Assembly (NCBI GenBank): GCA_051872775.1
Contig: JBJEEE010000079.1
Coordinates: forward strand, 1 to 30,865
Length of the DNA: 30,865 bases
Origin: UMGS75 sp051872775
GTDB taxonomy: Bacteria > Bacillota_I > Bacilli_A > ML615J-28 > CAG-313
Direction of reading: 5' to 3'
The notes beneath the pieces were generated by a model that saw only the letters and a list, made by a program, of their open reading frames with translations, did not search any database and had not been told where the DNA came from. Shown here piece after piece: positions 1 through 7,972 of this stretch. The position numbers and the translations under genes were made by a program. Numbering within the stretch: position 1 is the stretch's first letter; every line of letters starts with the position of its first letter.

Positions 1-62
1 AAAACTAGTTTATTATTCGACTCAATCAAATCATCAATACTTCCGATAATGTTAAGTTTAAT
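1..62 (-). pseudogene. hsdS: Left-edge fragment of a second hsdS piece
   Basis: Read on the minus strand, this edge encodes KLNIIGSIDDLIESNNKLV, which is the central conserved helix of type I specificity subunits (the IGSIDDKIE-N-N pattern). A TGA lies in the same frame at 65-63 and there is no start codon, so the piece begins directly in the conserved region without an N-terminal target-recognition domain. It runs off the window to the left. It lies in tandem, same strand, 18 bases after the stop of the neighbouring hsdS piece. It could be a silent recombination cassette or the remains of a broken hsdS gene; the window does not show which. Confidence 0.6.
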
Positions 63-79
63 TCAACTATAAGAAATTA

Positions 80-721
80 CTAATTAAAGAATTTAGTTAA
101 AAATTGTGCTTTTAATGTTTTTAATTTTCTAGTTTCCATCTTTAAATTAATTATCAAATCAATATATTTATCGTTTTCACAAAAAGAATTAATATCATTT
201 ATATCATAGTTTATAGGGAAACAATTTAAATCAGATAAACTTAAGTTAGGTTGTGCACTCCCTTTTCCTAAATTAAATATTTCATTTTGATTGTATTTTA
301 GAAAACAATATAGGAATGATTTTGATATACCATAAATCTTTAAAACTCGTTGATTTAAATAACAATTTTCTTCATCAACAATTCCAGATCTACCTAAATA
401 TGCACCAGTCATTGTTAGTAGTATATCACCGATTTTTAATTTATATTTTTCATATTTATTCATTTTTGGAATGTATGTTGCATTGTCGGTATTAAATCCA
501 TTACCATCGATATTTTTAATAGTTATTAATTTATATTCTGATTTTTCCACATAATCAGAACTCTTAAAAGTCCCACCATTAAAGCAATTAAATATATCAG
601 AGAATAATAATCCTTCACATTTATCTAATTTTATAAAATTTAGTAATAGAAACTCTTCGATTTTATTAATTAATTTCTCGTTATTTTCTATCTTATCATC
701 AATTGTTCCTATAGTGTTAAT
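80..721 (-). pseudogene. hsdS: Headless hsdS: C-terminal half of a type I specificity subunit
   Basis: The minus-strand frame is open from 817 down to the TAG at 80-82 but has no usable start until a GTG at 548-550, which lies inside the recognition domain. Recognisable HsdS sequence begins near 721 with INTIGTIDDKIENNEKLINK (central conserved helix). It continues with a full recognition domain (FNGGTFKSSDYVE, then LLTMTGAYLGRSG, then GKGSAQPNLSLSDL) and ends in the C-terminal conserved helix (ETRKLKTLKAQFLTKFF). Type I S subunits normally carry two recognition domains in about 400 residues; only the second half is here. The opposite orientation to hsdR, and a second headless piece next to it, fit the silent cassettes of phase-variable type I systems. 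A simple decayed gene is the alternative. No recombinase gene is in the window. Confidence 0.75.
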
Positions 722-758
722 AAAGTAACGTAATTTTTGCGCAAAATATGTTGAAAAA

Positions 759-787
759 TTGAATTTTATAGTATAATATGATATAAT
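759..787 (+). promoter_or_regulatory. Promoter of hsdR
   Basis: TTGAAT at 759-764 and TATAAT at 782-787 are separated by 17 bases, and AGGAA at 796-800 serves the hsdR start. A second pairing, TTGAAA 751-756 with TATAAT 772-777, has only a 15-base spacer and is less likely. The promoter sits inside the open minus-strand frame that leads into the hsdS piece. Confidence 0.6.
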
Positions 788-806
788 TTTACTAAAGGAA
801 CTGGTG

Positions 807-3800
807 ATGACTATGTTTTATGAAAGTGATATAGAGAAAACAATAATCGATTTATTAGTAGATAAGGGATACTCATATTTAGATGATAATAGTAATTGGA
901 TAGTTGAAAGACAACTTAGCGACTTCATTAATGAGGATACTTTATTACAACAGTTAGTTCTTATCAATAAAGGCGTAAAAAATAAGATATTGGAAGAAGC
1001 AATTCGAACTATTAAGAATATCGATCATCCGTCTTTATTTGAACGTAATAAGATTTTTCATCAATATTTAGTTAATGGTATAACTATAGAAGATTATGAA
1101 AGTGATGTTAATCCTTTGATTAAACTTATTGATTTTGAAAACATAGATAATAATAAGTTTGAAGTAGGTAATCAAATAAAGTTTAAAGAATTTTCAAGTA
1201 GAAGTACGCGTATTCCAGATGTGATTATTTTTATTAATGGCTTACCTTTAATAGTTATGGAATTAAAATCATTTCAAGGGTTTGAAGGGAAACTACTAGA
1301 AGATGCTTATGATCAATTGGGTGGAAATACGGAAAGTAGTGGTTATAGATATGATATTCCCTCATTATTTAATTATAACGCCTTTAATATTATTAGTGAT
1401 GGAGTAAACTCAAAAGTAGGTGTTCTTACATCTAAGATTGATAGATATAATGAGTGGAAAAGTGTAAATGGCGAATTAGGATTTAAGGATAACTATGCCT
1501 TTAAACTTAATGTATTAGTTAATGGGCTATTAGAACCTAGAAGATTAATAGATGTTATTAAAAATAACATTTTCTTTATTAACAAAGATAAAAGTAAAAA
1601 TATTAAAATAATGAGTCAATATCATCAATATTTTGGAGTATGTAAATCGGTTGAAAAAGTAAAAAATGCTTTAAAACCACATGGTGATGGTAAGGCTGGC
1701 TTACTTTGGCATACGCAAGGAAGTGGCAAAAGTTTCACTATGGTAATGTTAGCTCATAGATTAATAACTGATAAATCTTTAGGTAATCCCACAATAATTG
1801 TATTAACCGATAGGAATGATTTAGACGAGCAATTGTTTAATACTTTTTCTAGTGCAAGTGAATACTTAAGATGTACTCCAATTAAAGTAAATTCAAGAAA
1901 AGACTTATTAGAAAAACTAAAAACAATTAAACAAGGCGGAGTAATATTCTCAACAATACAAAAGTTTGAAAAAGATGAAATTCAAATTAATGATAGAAGC
2001 AATATAATAGTAATGGCAGATGAGGCACATCGTGGTCACTATGGTCTATATGAAAAAATATCATATCAAGAAAATGAAGAGACAAAAGAATTAGAATTTA
2101 TATCAAAATATGGAACAGAAAAGTATATCAGAGATTCGTTACCAAACGCAACATTCATAGGATTTACGGGTACTCCCGTAACTACTGCAGATAAATCAAC
2201 AACTGATATTTATGGTGATATTATTGATACATATGATATGACTCAGTCAGTAATTGATGGTGCAACAGTAAGAATATTCTATGAAGGTAGACTTGCAAAA
2301 GTATGGACCGATCAGTCACTATTAAGAAAAATTGATGATTACTATAATGAACTAGAGAATAAAGGTGTTAGTGACACAATAATAGAAGAATCGAAAAAGA
2401 AAATGAGCAATATTAAAGTCATACTCGAAGATGATGACTTAATTTCAATGCTTGCACAAGATATTGTTATTCATTATGAGCAAAGAAAATCTTTTTTAAA
2501 TGGCAAAGCAATGATTGTAATGCCTACAAGAATTGCAGCTGCAAAACTATATAATAAAATCATTGAACTAAGACCAAGTTACCAAGATATCTTAGTTGCC
2601 ATAGTTACTGAAAGTAATAAAGATACAAAAGAAATGCGTGATTTGTTTAAGAGTAAAATAGATAGACAAAAAGCGGCATCAGAATTTAAATCTGAAAATA
2701 GTAAAATAAAAATTGCTATTGTAGTAGATATGTGGCTTACTGGATTTGATGTTCCTGATTTGGATGTAATGTATGTTTTTAAGAAGATGAAGGCACATAA
2801 TTTAATGCAAGCAATTGCGAGGGTAAATAGAGTTTATCCTGGTAAGGAATCAGGATTGATAGTCGATTATATCGGTCTTGCAAAAGCACTTGAAGAAGCA
2901 CTTAGCACATATACTGCGCGTGATCATGAATTTAATTTAAAAGATGTACAGGAAGTTGCATTAACTATTTTAAAAGAAAAATTATCTATTTTTAATGAAT
3001 GGTTTTATAAAATTGATAAAGATAAATTTAACTCCCCTATTTCTAAAGAAAGATTTGAAGTAATACAACAAGGTGCGGCTTTTATTCTAGAAAGTGATAA
3101 TCGTAAAAAAGAATTTTTAAAACTATCTCTTGATTTGAAACATGCATATATTGTGTCGGCAGGTATACTTGATAAAGAACAACATTCAATAGTACAATAC
3201 TATTTATCGGTAAGAAACTATATTTTAAAACTAGAAATAGGTATTGGTCCAATTGGTATAGGTAATATAAATGATGAAATTGAAAAATTAGTTGCTGACG
3301 CAATTAAAGGGGACGAGGTAAAGGTATTAACAAAAGTTGGTACATCTGATCAAACCACGCTTGTTGATTTATTAAGACCTGAAAAAATAGAAGAATTAAA
3401 GAAAGCTAATCCTCCTCATGTTTTCTTAAAGATAATTGAAAACTTATTAAAGCAAGTTATTGCTGAAAGTAGAAAAACTAATCTATATAAAGCACAACAA
3501 TATAGTGAGCGATTAAGAAGAATCCTAGAAAAATATCACAATCGTGAAGGTGATTTTGACACAACTGATACAATCATCAAGATTATTGATTTTGCACAGG
3601 AGGTAGTATCAGACGAAGATCATGCAAATGATTTAGGATTGTCAGGTAGAGAACGTGCCTTCTATGATGCATTAGCAGGTAATAAGAGTGCGTATGAACT
3701 ATTGACAGATGAGACGTTAAAGTGTATAGCCCACGAATTGAAAGAAGTTGTCGAAGAATATTCAACTACAGATTGGTCAAAGAAGAAAGCTACTCAAGCA

Positions 3801-3908
3801 AAAATGCGAAGAGAAATAAAACGACTTTTAAGAAAATATAATTATCCACCAGAATATACTGAAGATGCGATACAAACGGTTATAAAACAAGCTGAATATA
3901 TGATGTAA
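807..3908 (+). CDS. hsdR: Type I restriction enzyme, R subunit (HsdR)
   Basis: This is the motor and nuclease subunit of a type I restriction-modification complex, which translocates DNA using ATP and cuts unmethylated DNA together with HsdM and HsdS. Counting from the GTG at 804, the N-terminal nuclease shows RIPD at 136-139 and ELK at 153-155. The helicase core shows Walker A HTQGSGKS at 303-310, DEAH at 406-409 and TGTP at 455-458. Motifs V/VI follow (TGFDVPDLDVMY, then MQAIARVNR), and a long helical C-terminus completes about 1,033 residues, a normal full length. ATG 807 is preferred over GTG 804 because AGGAA at 796-800 is then six bases upstream. No hsdM is visible; it presumably lies left of the window with an active hsdS. 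The gene itself looks intact. Confidence 0.95.
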   Translation: MTMFYESDIEKTIIDLLVDKGYSYLDDNSNWIVERQLSDFINEDTLLQQLVLINKGVKNKILEEAIRTIKNIDHPSLFERNKIFHQYLVNGITIEDYESDVNPLIKLIDFENIDNNKFEVGNQIKFKEFSSRSTRIPDVIIFINGLPLIVMELKSFQGFEGKLLEDAYDQLGGNTESSGYRYDIPSLFNYNAFNIISDGVNSKVGVLTSKIDRYNEWKSVNGELGFKDNYAFKLNVLVNGLLEPRRLIDVIKNNIFFINKDKSKNIKIMSQYHQYFGVCKSVEKVKNALKPHGDGKAGLLWHTQGSGKSFTMVMLAHRLITDKSLGNPTIIVLTDRNDLDEQLFNTFSSASEYLRCTPIKVNSRKDLLEKLKTIKQGGVIFSTIQKFEKDEIQINDRSNIIVMADEAHRGHYGLYEKISYQENEETKELEFISKYGTEKYIRDSLPNATFIGFTGTPVTTADKSTTDIYGDIIDTYDMTQSVIDGATVRIFYEGRLAKVWTDQSLLRKIDDYYNELENKGVSDTIIEESKKKMSNIKVILEDDDLISMLAQDIVIHYEQRKSFLNGKAMIVMPTRIAAAKLYNKIIELRPSYQDILVAIVTESNKDTKEMRDLFKSKIDRQKAASEFKSENSKIKIAIVVDMWLTGFDVPDLDVMYVFKKMKAHNLMQAIARVNRVYPGKESGLIVDYIGLAKALEEALSTYTARDHEFNLKDVQEVALTILKEKLSIFNEWFYKIDKDKFNSPISKERFEVIQQGAAFILESDNRKKEFLKLSLDLKHAYIVSAGILDKEQHSIVQYYLSVRNYILKLEIGIGPIGIGNINDEIEKLVADAIKGDEVKVLTKVGTSDQTTLVDLLRPEKIEELKKANPPHVFLKIIENLLKQVIAESRKTNLYKAQQYSERLRRILEKYHNREGDFDTTDTIIKIIDFAQEVVSDEDHANDLGLSGRERAFYDALAGNKSAYELLTDETLKCIAHELKEVVEEYSTTDWSKKKATQAKMRREIKRLLRKYNYPPEYTEDAIQTVIKQAEYMM

Positions 3909-4010
3909 TGTTATATGACAGTAAATAGGTTATAATCTATTGTATCAATAATAATAGAGTATCTCAAATAAATACTAAATAAACAGTAATGTGATATTTT
4001 TTAACAACAC

Positions 4011-4033
4011 AAGGTAGCCTATTCGGCTACCTT
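4011..4033 (+). terminator. Hairpin terminator after hsdR
   Basis: A perfect 9-bp stem, AAGGTAGCC and GGCTACCTT, with the five-base loop TATTC, is followed by ATTATTATAT. The tail is weak for a Rho-independent terminator, but this is the only strong hairpin downstream of hsdR. The rest of 3909-4150 holds no recognisable gene. Confidence 0.6.
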
Positions 4034-4151
4034 ATTATTATATAAAAAAATGTATAATAGAAATAGTATAAAATATAATGACTAACTTTAATGGTTAAAC
4101 TAATATGACTAATATATCAAATAAACTAAATAACCTAATTACAATAATAAT

Positions 4152-4396
4152 TTTATAAAAAATTGTATATATTATAGAGATATTGATAAAAAAGAAATTG
4201 ATTTATTAATTGTTGATGTAAATGATTTGTATCCAATTGAAATAAAGAAAAACAAGATACCAAATCATCCTGATAAAAATTTTGATGTATTACAAAAGTT
4301 TAGTTTAAACGTAATGCCAGGACTAATTATATGTTATCTGATGAATTAATTCCATATAATAAAAATTGTTGGTATTGTCCAATAAGTTTAATCTAA
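4152..4396 (+). pseudogene. C-terminal remnant of an AAA ATPase / DUF4143 protein, frameshifted
   Basis: The frame from 4152 reads IYYRDIDKKEIDLLI, then LYPIEIKKNK, then DVLQKFSLNV and GLIIC. This is the nuclease-like tail (EIDLL, IEIKK) of DUF4143 proteins, which normally follows an AAA ATPase domain in a protein of roughly 400 residues. The frame stops with TAA at 4347. Shifting by one base near 4332 restores LSDELIPYNKNCWY and PISLI, ending with TAA at 4394-4396, exactly the expected end of the family, so one T has been lost. Stops sit directly upstream of 4152 and the ATPase part is absent. Only about 80 codons survive, between two terminators, in an accessory region. This is a dead gene. 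Confidence 0.75.
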
Positions 4397-4410
4397 AACG
4401 ATTCATAAAA

Positions 4411-4439
4411 ATGTTCACTTAATAAGTGAGCATTTTTTT
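4411..4439 (+). terminator. Rho-independent terminator
   Basis: ATGTTCACTT at 4411-4420 pairs with AAGTGAGCAT at 4424-4433 (ten pairs, one of them G-U), with a very short loop, followed by a run of seven T. It follows the DUF4143 remnant and insulates the operon that starts at 4586. Confidence 0.8.
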
Positions 4440-4450
4440 ATTTAGTAAAA

Positions 4451-4548
4451 GTTGTCAAAATGTTTAATTATTATAAAATTATACATCACAATAATTGACA
4501 ACACGTTGTTTAGTAAATGACAACTTTATTATTGACAGTAGTGTTGTT
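4451..4548. promoter_or_regulatory. Array of GTTGTC/GACAAC half-sites, likely operator
   Basis: Five copies of a short half-site crowd the promoter: GTTGTCA 4451-4457, TGACAAC 4496-4502, GTTGT 4505-4509, TGACAAC 4518-4524 and GTTGTT 4543-4548. The pair at 4498-4509 forms the palindrome ACAAC-AC-GTTGT. The two TGACAAC copies start 22 bases apart, about two helical turns, and the last copy lies between the -35 and -10 boxes. Such an arrangement is typical of autoregulation. The natural candidate is the HTH protein encoded just downstream, which is inference. Confidence 0.5.
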
Positions 4549-4560
4549 ATTTGATATAAT
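4532..4560 (+). promoter_or_regulatory. Perfect consensus sigma-A promoter
   Basis: TTGACA at 4532-4537 and TATAAT at 4555-4560, with exactly 17 bases between, match the consensus at every position. The promoter drives the three-gene operon at 4586-7624. Its position inside a longer upstream open frame shows that the upstream ATG at 4517 is not the start of the first gene. Confidence 0.85.
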
Positions 4561-4585
4561 ATATTCGCAAGGAAGAGGTGAAGAA

Positions 4586-5968
4586 ATGAATAAAAAGGAA
4601 CGAATCAAAGAATTAATGAAAAAAAATGGTATTGACAATGATAAAATATTGTTAATGAAAATCATTGAAAATATTGGGTTAGAAGTTAGTCTAGACAATG
4701 TTGAAAGATGTAAAGGTAACTTTTCTAAAATGCTGTCAGGAGAAAGAAAATTTCCATATGAGTATATTCTTGCTATGGAAGAAGTATTGAAAACTTCTAT
4801 TCTATATATAGAAAAAGGTGTAAATGTTGAAGTGCCAAAATCATTTCGTAAAGGATTTGAATATGTAGCTTTTACAAACAAATATGAAGAATTTGAAAAG
4901 TTATCTAAAGAAACTAGTGTTGATGGACGTTCAATTATCGATAATGTAAATGAGTATGGTCAAACCCTTATGGATTGCATTATTAAATATGATGCCATAG
5001 AAGGGATTAGATTTTTTTATGATAAATATCAGTTAAAATATGATCCCTTAAGAGAACTATTTAAAATCATAGATCCTCAAACAAAAAGTGAAAACTTCTT
5101 ATTTAGTTGTAGTGGCAATAAAGTATATTTAATTGCTAAAATGTTAATTGAATCTAGAGAATTAGACCTATATCAAAATATCTTTGATTATTATTCATTA
5201 TTATTTTATTATAATGATCATTGTCAATATTTCCAAGATAATTTTTTAAAGTTAATGCTTGATTCAAAAGATATCTTAAACACGGTTTTAAACTGTAAAA
5301 AATATCCAATCAAAAATAATTGTGAAAACAAAAAAGTTATAACAAACGATACAGAGTTTATCTTTGTTAATCCTCTAATCAATGCAATATTTAAATATGC
5401 TCTAGATAACTATGATAAATACCAAGAAAAAGTAGATATGATTTTAAAAAAGGGATTAGTGCTTAATAAAGAAGTGATTGAAGATTTATTGAGTAATTGT
5501 AATGAAATAAAAAATACAAGAATATATGAAGATGGATTTATTAGATCTTCATTAACACATATTTTATATACATATGTTTTTTATCCTCAAGAAAATAATA
5601 AACAATTATCGTCACAAACTAAACGTTTAATAAAAGAAAATATTGATTTATTAGAAAATAAACTATACAATAAGGATGATAAAGTTACTAACATCGATAG
5701 TGTTATGGTAGACATTTATAATTACTCAGGAATAAGAGATTTATATCGTAATAATAATAAGGTGTTAGAATACATAAAGTCAATCTTGATTAAAAGTGAT
5801 TTTTATAAAAACAATGTAATACTATCATCAAAATTAATGGAATTCTTAAATAAAAAGATAACCACCATTGATAAAAATGATGATTATAACAATATTTATC
5901 AAGAAATTAAATGGTCAATGATTTTTGTTGAGTTATATAAAAACGAATTAGATGAACTAATTAAGTAA
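4586..5968 (+). CDS. XRE-like HTH protein with ankyrin-like region, first gene of operon
   Basis: This 460-residue protein is not assigned to a named function. Residues 1-80 are small, charged and helical, with a Cro/XRE-like stretch KGNFSKMLSGERKFPYEYIL (about 43-62) and LEVSLDNVERCK before it. Residues about 90-150 contain an ankyrin-like motif (NEYGQTLMDCIIKYDAIEGI). The remainder is helical, rich in Lys, Asn and Tyr, without membrane segments. The start is the ATG at 4586 because it follows the AGGAAGAGGTG ribosome site and lies downstream of the consensus promoter; a longer open frame from 4517 would contain that promoter. The next gene begins 12 bases after its stop. It probably binds the half-sites upstream of itself and could sense a partner through the ankyrin part; both points are inference. 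Confidence 0.6.
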   Translation: MNKKERIKELMKKNGIDNDKILLMKIIENIGLEVSLDNVERCKGNFSKMLSGERKFPYEYILAMEEVLKTSILYIEKGVNVEVPKSFRKGFEYVAFTNKYEEFEKLSKETSVDGRSIIDNVNEYGQTLMDCIIKYDAIEGIRFFYDKYQLKYDPLRELFKIIDPQTKSENFLFSCSGNKVYLIAKMLIESRELDLYQNIFDYYSLLFYYNDHCQYFQDNFLKLMLDSKDILNTVLNCKKYPIKNNCENKKVITNDTEFIFVNPLINAIFKYALDNYDKYQEKVDMILKKGLVLNKEVIEDLLSNCNEIKNTRIYEDGFIRSSLTHILYTYVFYPQENNKQLSSQTKRLIKENIDLLENKLYNKDDKVTNIDSVMVDIYNYSGIRDLYRNNNKVLEYIKSILIKSDFYKNNVILSSKLMEFLNKKITTIDKNDDYNNIYQEIKWSMIFVELYKNELDELIK

Positions 5969-5980
5969 AGGAGTGATAAA

Positions 5981-6313
5981 TTGAAAATCTACGATCAGTT
6001 TCATGGTGAAATTAATGCAATAAGCATCGGGAAAGAATTACGTATGATCATTGAAAAAGAAAAAACAAATTTTAAAGTACTTACTGGATATGGCTCAACC
6101 TCAGGAAAATGCGTATCTAAACAAATGATGATAAAAGTACTAATAAAGCTAAAAAAAGAAGATAAAATCAAAGGCTTTCTACCAGGAGATATCAAATATA
6201 ATCTTTTGGATAAAATGTCAATATATTATGATGATAAAATAAAATATTATAATATAATTAAAAATGATCCTGATTTTGGGAATGCAGGAATAATATTTGT
6301 ATTTATGAAATAG
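5981..6313 (+). CDS. Smr-like small protein
   Basis: This 110-residue protein starts at TTG 5981, chosen because AAGGAG at 5968-5973 lies seven bases upstream. It resembles a stand-alone Smr (small MutS-related) domain: FHGE at residues 7-10 takes the place of the DLHG motif, and VLTGYGSTSGK at 33-43 matches the glycine-rich IHGKGTG loop, followed by an amphipathic helix and IKGFLPGD as in VKSFRDG. Smr domains bind or cut nucleic acids. The His of the second loop is replaced by Thr, so activity is uncertain. It sits between the HTH-ankyrin gene and the MATE transporter with 12-base gaps on both sides, so the three are co-transcribed. Similarity is judged by eye only. Confidence 0.5.
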   Translation: MKIYDQFHGEINAISIGKELRMIIEKEKTNFKVLTGYGSTSGKCVSKQMMIKVLIKLKKEDKIKGFLPGDIKYNLLDKMSIYYDDKIKYYNIIKNDPDFGNAGIIFVFMK

Positions 6314-6325
6314 TAAGGAGGAAAT

Positions 6326-7624
6326 ATGAATCAATTAATAAAAAAATTAAAACAATTTGATTGGAAGTTATTTATTGCTTTATGTTTATTATCGCTTGTC
6401 CCCGCCATTATTCAAACAATTGAAACGGCGATAATCTCAACTAACGTTTCAACTACGGATATTGATGTAATCGGCCAAATTGAGTGGTTTGATCTTATAA
6501 ATGAAACAATATGTGCATTTTTGATTATACCTTTATATTCGGTATTAAGTAAAATATTGAATAAGAATAAAGAGGAATTTAGTTCATATGTGTTTAAAAC
6601 CGGATTGATTACTTTTTTACTATATAGTTTATTTTCTATATTTGTACTTATTTATGCAGCAAATTTAATTAAATTTATGAATTCAAATGAAATTAACTTG
6701 TCATTAGTTAATTCTTATCTATCAATTACGACGATTGCTTTCATGATTGGAATTATTGTAAGTTTTATTAATGTTGTTTTTGTAGTAATAGGCAAATCTA
6801 TAAATATTTACATTTTTTTAGCAGTAAAATCTGTTTTAACAATTGTTTGTGATTTTTTAATCATCCCGCATTTTGGAGTAATAGGCGTAGCAATAGGTAA
6901 TATCGTTATAAATCTAATGCTTGCTATAGTTGGAATAATAATTCTAATAAAAGAACATACTTTAAAAGTATCAAAATTTTCTAAATTAGATCTTATAGTA
7001 TTTAAAGATTGGGCTAAAGTGGGAGTATTTTCAGGTGTCCAACAATTCATAGCTAATATTGTATATGCATTAATGATTTGTAAAATGGTCAATATGGTTG
7101 CCGAACAAGGAAACTATTGGATTGCTAATAATTTCATTTGGGGATGGATGTTAATTCCTATTTTCGCAATCACTGAAGTTATACGTAAAGATTGTAAAGA
7201 TGGATACAATAATCTAATACAAACCAATTATTATTTAATTATCACATTTGTTGTAATATTATGGTGTATCACCATTCCATTATGGACGCCATTCTTTAAA
7301 TATGTAGAAAAACTTGAAAACTATAAACAAGTTTTTAATATTGTAATTATGCTCTTTCCATTTTATATTTGTTACGGCTTTCAACAAATACCAGATAACA
7401 TCTTCATTGGACTAGGAAAAACAAAATATAACTTTATAAGTACATGTATTATTAATTTTATATATTATGGTATATGGTATATTCTTTTTAAGACAAATAA
7501 TATTACTTTTACAATGAATACTATCATTCTTATGTTTGGATTTGGTATGGCATCAAGTCTAGTTGTTAGTTTAATAGAGGAAAAAGTATTTTTGAAAAAA
7601 GAGTTAAAAAAATATGAAAATTAA
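6326..7624 (+). CDS. MATE-family multidrug/organic cation transporter
   Basis: This 432-residue integral membrane protein has about twelve hydrophobic segments in two halves, the usual MATE layout and length. Family-like stretches include LIIPHFGVIGVAIGNI in the first half, the acidic and Trp-rich loop ANNFIWGWMLIP near the start of the second half, and IPDNIFIGLGKTKYNF in the second half. MATE proteins export organic compounds using Na+ or H+ gradients. A strong AAGGAGG at 6315-6321 precedes ATG 6326. It is the last gene of the operon, 12 bases after the Smr-like gene, with a terminator at 7729. A polysaccharide or lipid flippase of the same superfold is the alternative. The substrate cannot be read from the sequence. 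Confidence 0.75.
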   Translation: MNQLIKKLKQFDWKLFIALCLLSLVPAIIQTIETAIISTNVSTTDIDVIGQIEWFDLINETICAFLIIPLYSVLSKILNKNKEEFSSYVFKTGLITFLLYSLFSIFVLIYAANLIKFMNSNEINLSLVNSYLSITTIAFMIGIIVSFINVVFVVIGKSINIYIFLAVKSVLTIVCDFLIIPHFGVIGVAIGNIVINLMLAIVGIIILIKEHTLKVSKFSKLDLIVFKDWAKVGVFSGVQQFIANIVYALMICKMVNMVAEQGNYWIANNFIWGWMLIPIFAITEVIRKDCKDGYNNLIQTNYYLIITFVVILWCITIPLWTPFFKYVEKLENYKQVFNIVIMLFPFYICYGFQQIPDNIFIGLGKTKYNFISTCIINFIYYGIWYILFKTNNITFTMNTIILMFGFGMASSLVVSLIEEKVFLKKELKKYEN

Positions 7625-7728
7625 CATATAAAAATAACAAGTACGGATAAAATAATTTAATCATTGCAACACATATAATAAATTATTAAACTAATATATT
7701 TAAATTTGCTTCACAACAAACTATTAAT

Positions 7729-7765
7729 AAAAGTACCAAAAATCAATATGAATTTGGTACTTTTT
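7729..7765 (+). terminator. Terminator of the HTH/Smr/MATE operon
   Basis: AAAAGTACCAAA at 7729-7740 pairs perfectly with TTTGGTACTTTT at 7753-7764 around a 12-base loop, followed by T and AATTATAATTT. The 7625-7972 gap holds only this hairpin and the abiEi operator and promoter. Confidence 0.7.
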
Positions 7766-7877
7766 AATTATAATTTAATGTTTAATTATTATGATTTCCA
7801 TTATATATGGATTTTTTCAATAATCTAATTTTAGAAGTATATACTAGTAGTAATAGAAATATAATAATATCAATTAA

Positions 7878-7906
7878 TGTCAAGTAAAAATAAAATTTAC
7901 TTGACA
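7878..7906. promoter_or_regulatory. Palindromic operator upstream of abiEi
   Basis: TGTCAAGTAAA at 7878-7888 and TTTACTTGACA at 7896-7906 form a perfect 11-bp inverted repeat with a 7-base spacer. The right arm contains the TTGACA -35 box. AbiEi antitoxins are known to repress their own promoter through inverted repeats, so this is most likely the AbiEi operator. The lack of a T run and its position over the -35 box argue against a terminator. Confidence 0.7.
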
Positions 7907-7930
7907 AATGTTTAAAAAAAAGAATATAAT
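7901..7930 (+). promoter_or_regulatory. Promoter of the abiE locus
   Basis: The boxes are TTGACA at 7901-7906 and TATAAT at 7925-7930, with an 18-base spacer. The -35 box is part of the palindrome, so repressor binding would block polymerase. AAGGAGG at 7958-7964 then serves ATG 7973. Confidence 0.75.
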
Positions 7931-7972
7931 AATAGTGATAAAATATTCTAATTTTGTAAGGAGGACTGAACT

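Noticed and set aside
3082..3765. Minus-strand open frames inside hsdR, and similar ones inside the lipoproteins, MATE gene and MurQ-like gene
   Set aside because: They are antisense shadows of well-supported genes, lack ribosome sites and read as low-complexity His/Leu/Tyr-rich sequence.
4517..4585. Upstream in-frame start giving a hydrophobic N-terminal extension (signal-like MTTLLLTVVLLF) to the HTH-ankyrin protein
   Set aside because: The stretch contains the perfect -35 and -10 boxes and the operator half-sites, and ATG 4586 has a strong ribosome site. The extension is an artefact of translating the promoter.
7729..7906. Inverted repeats taken as ends of an insertion sequence or attachment site
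   Set aside because: The first is a hairpin with a T tail (terminator) and the second overlaps a -35 box (operator). No transposase or integrase gene and no flanking direct repeats were found.
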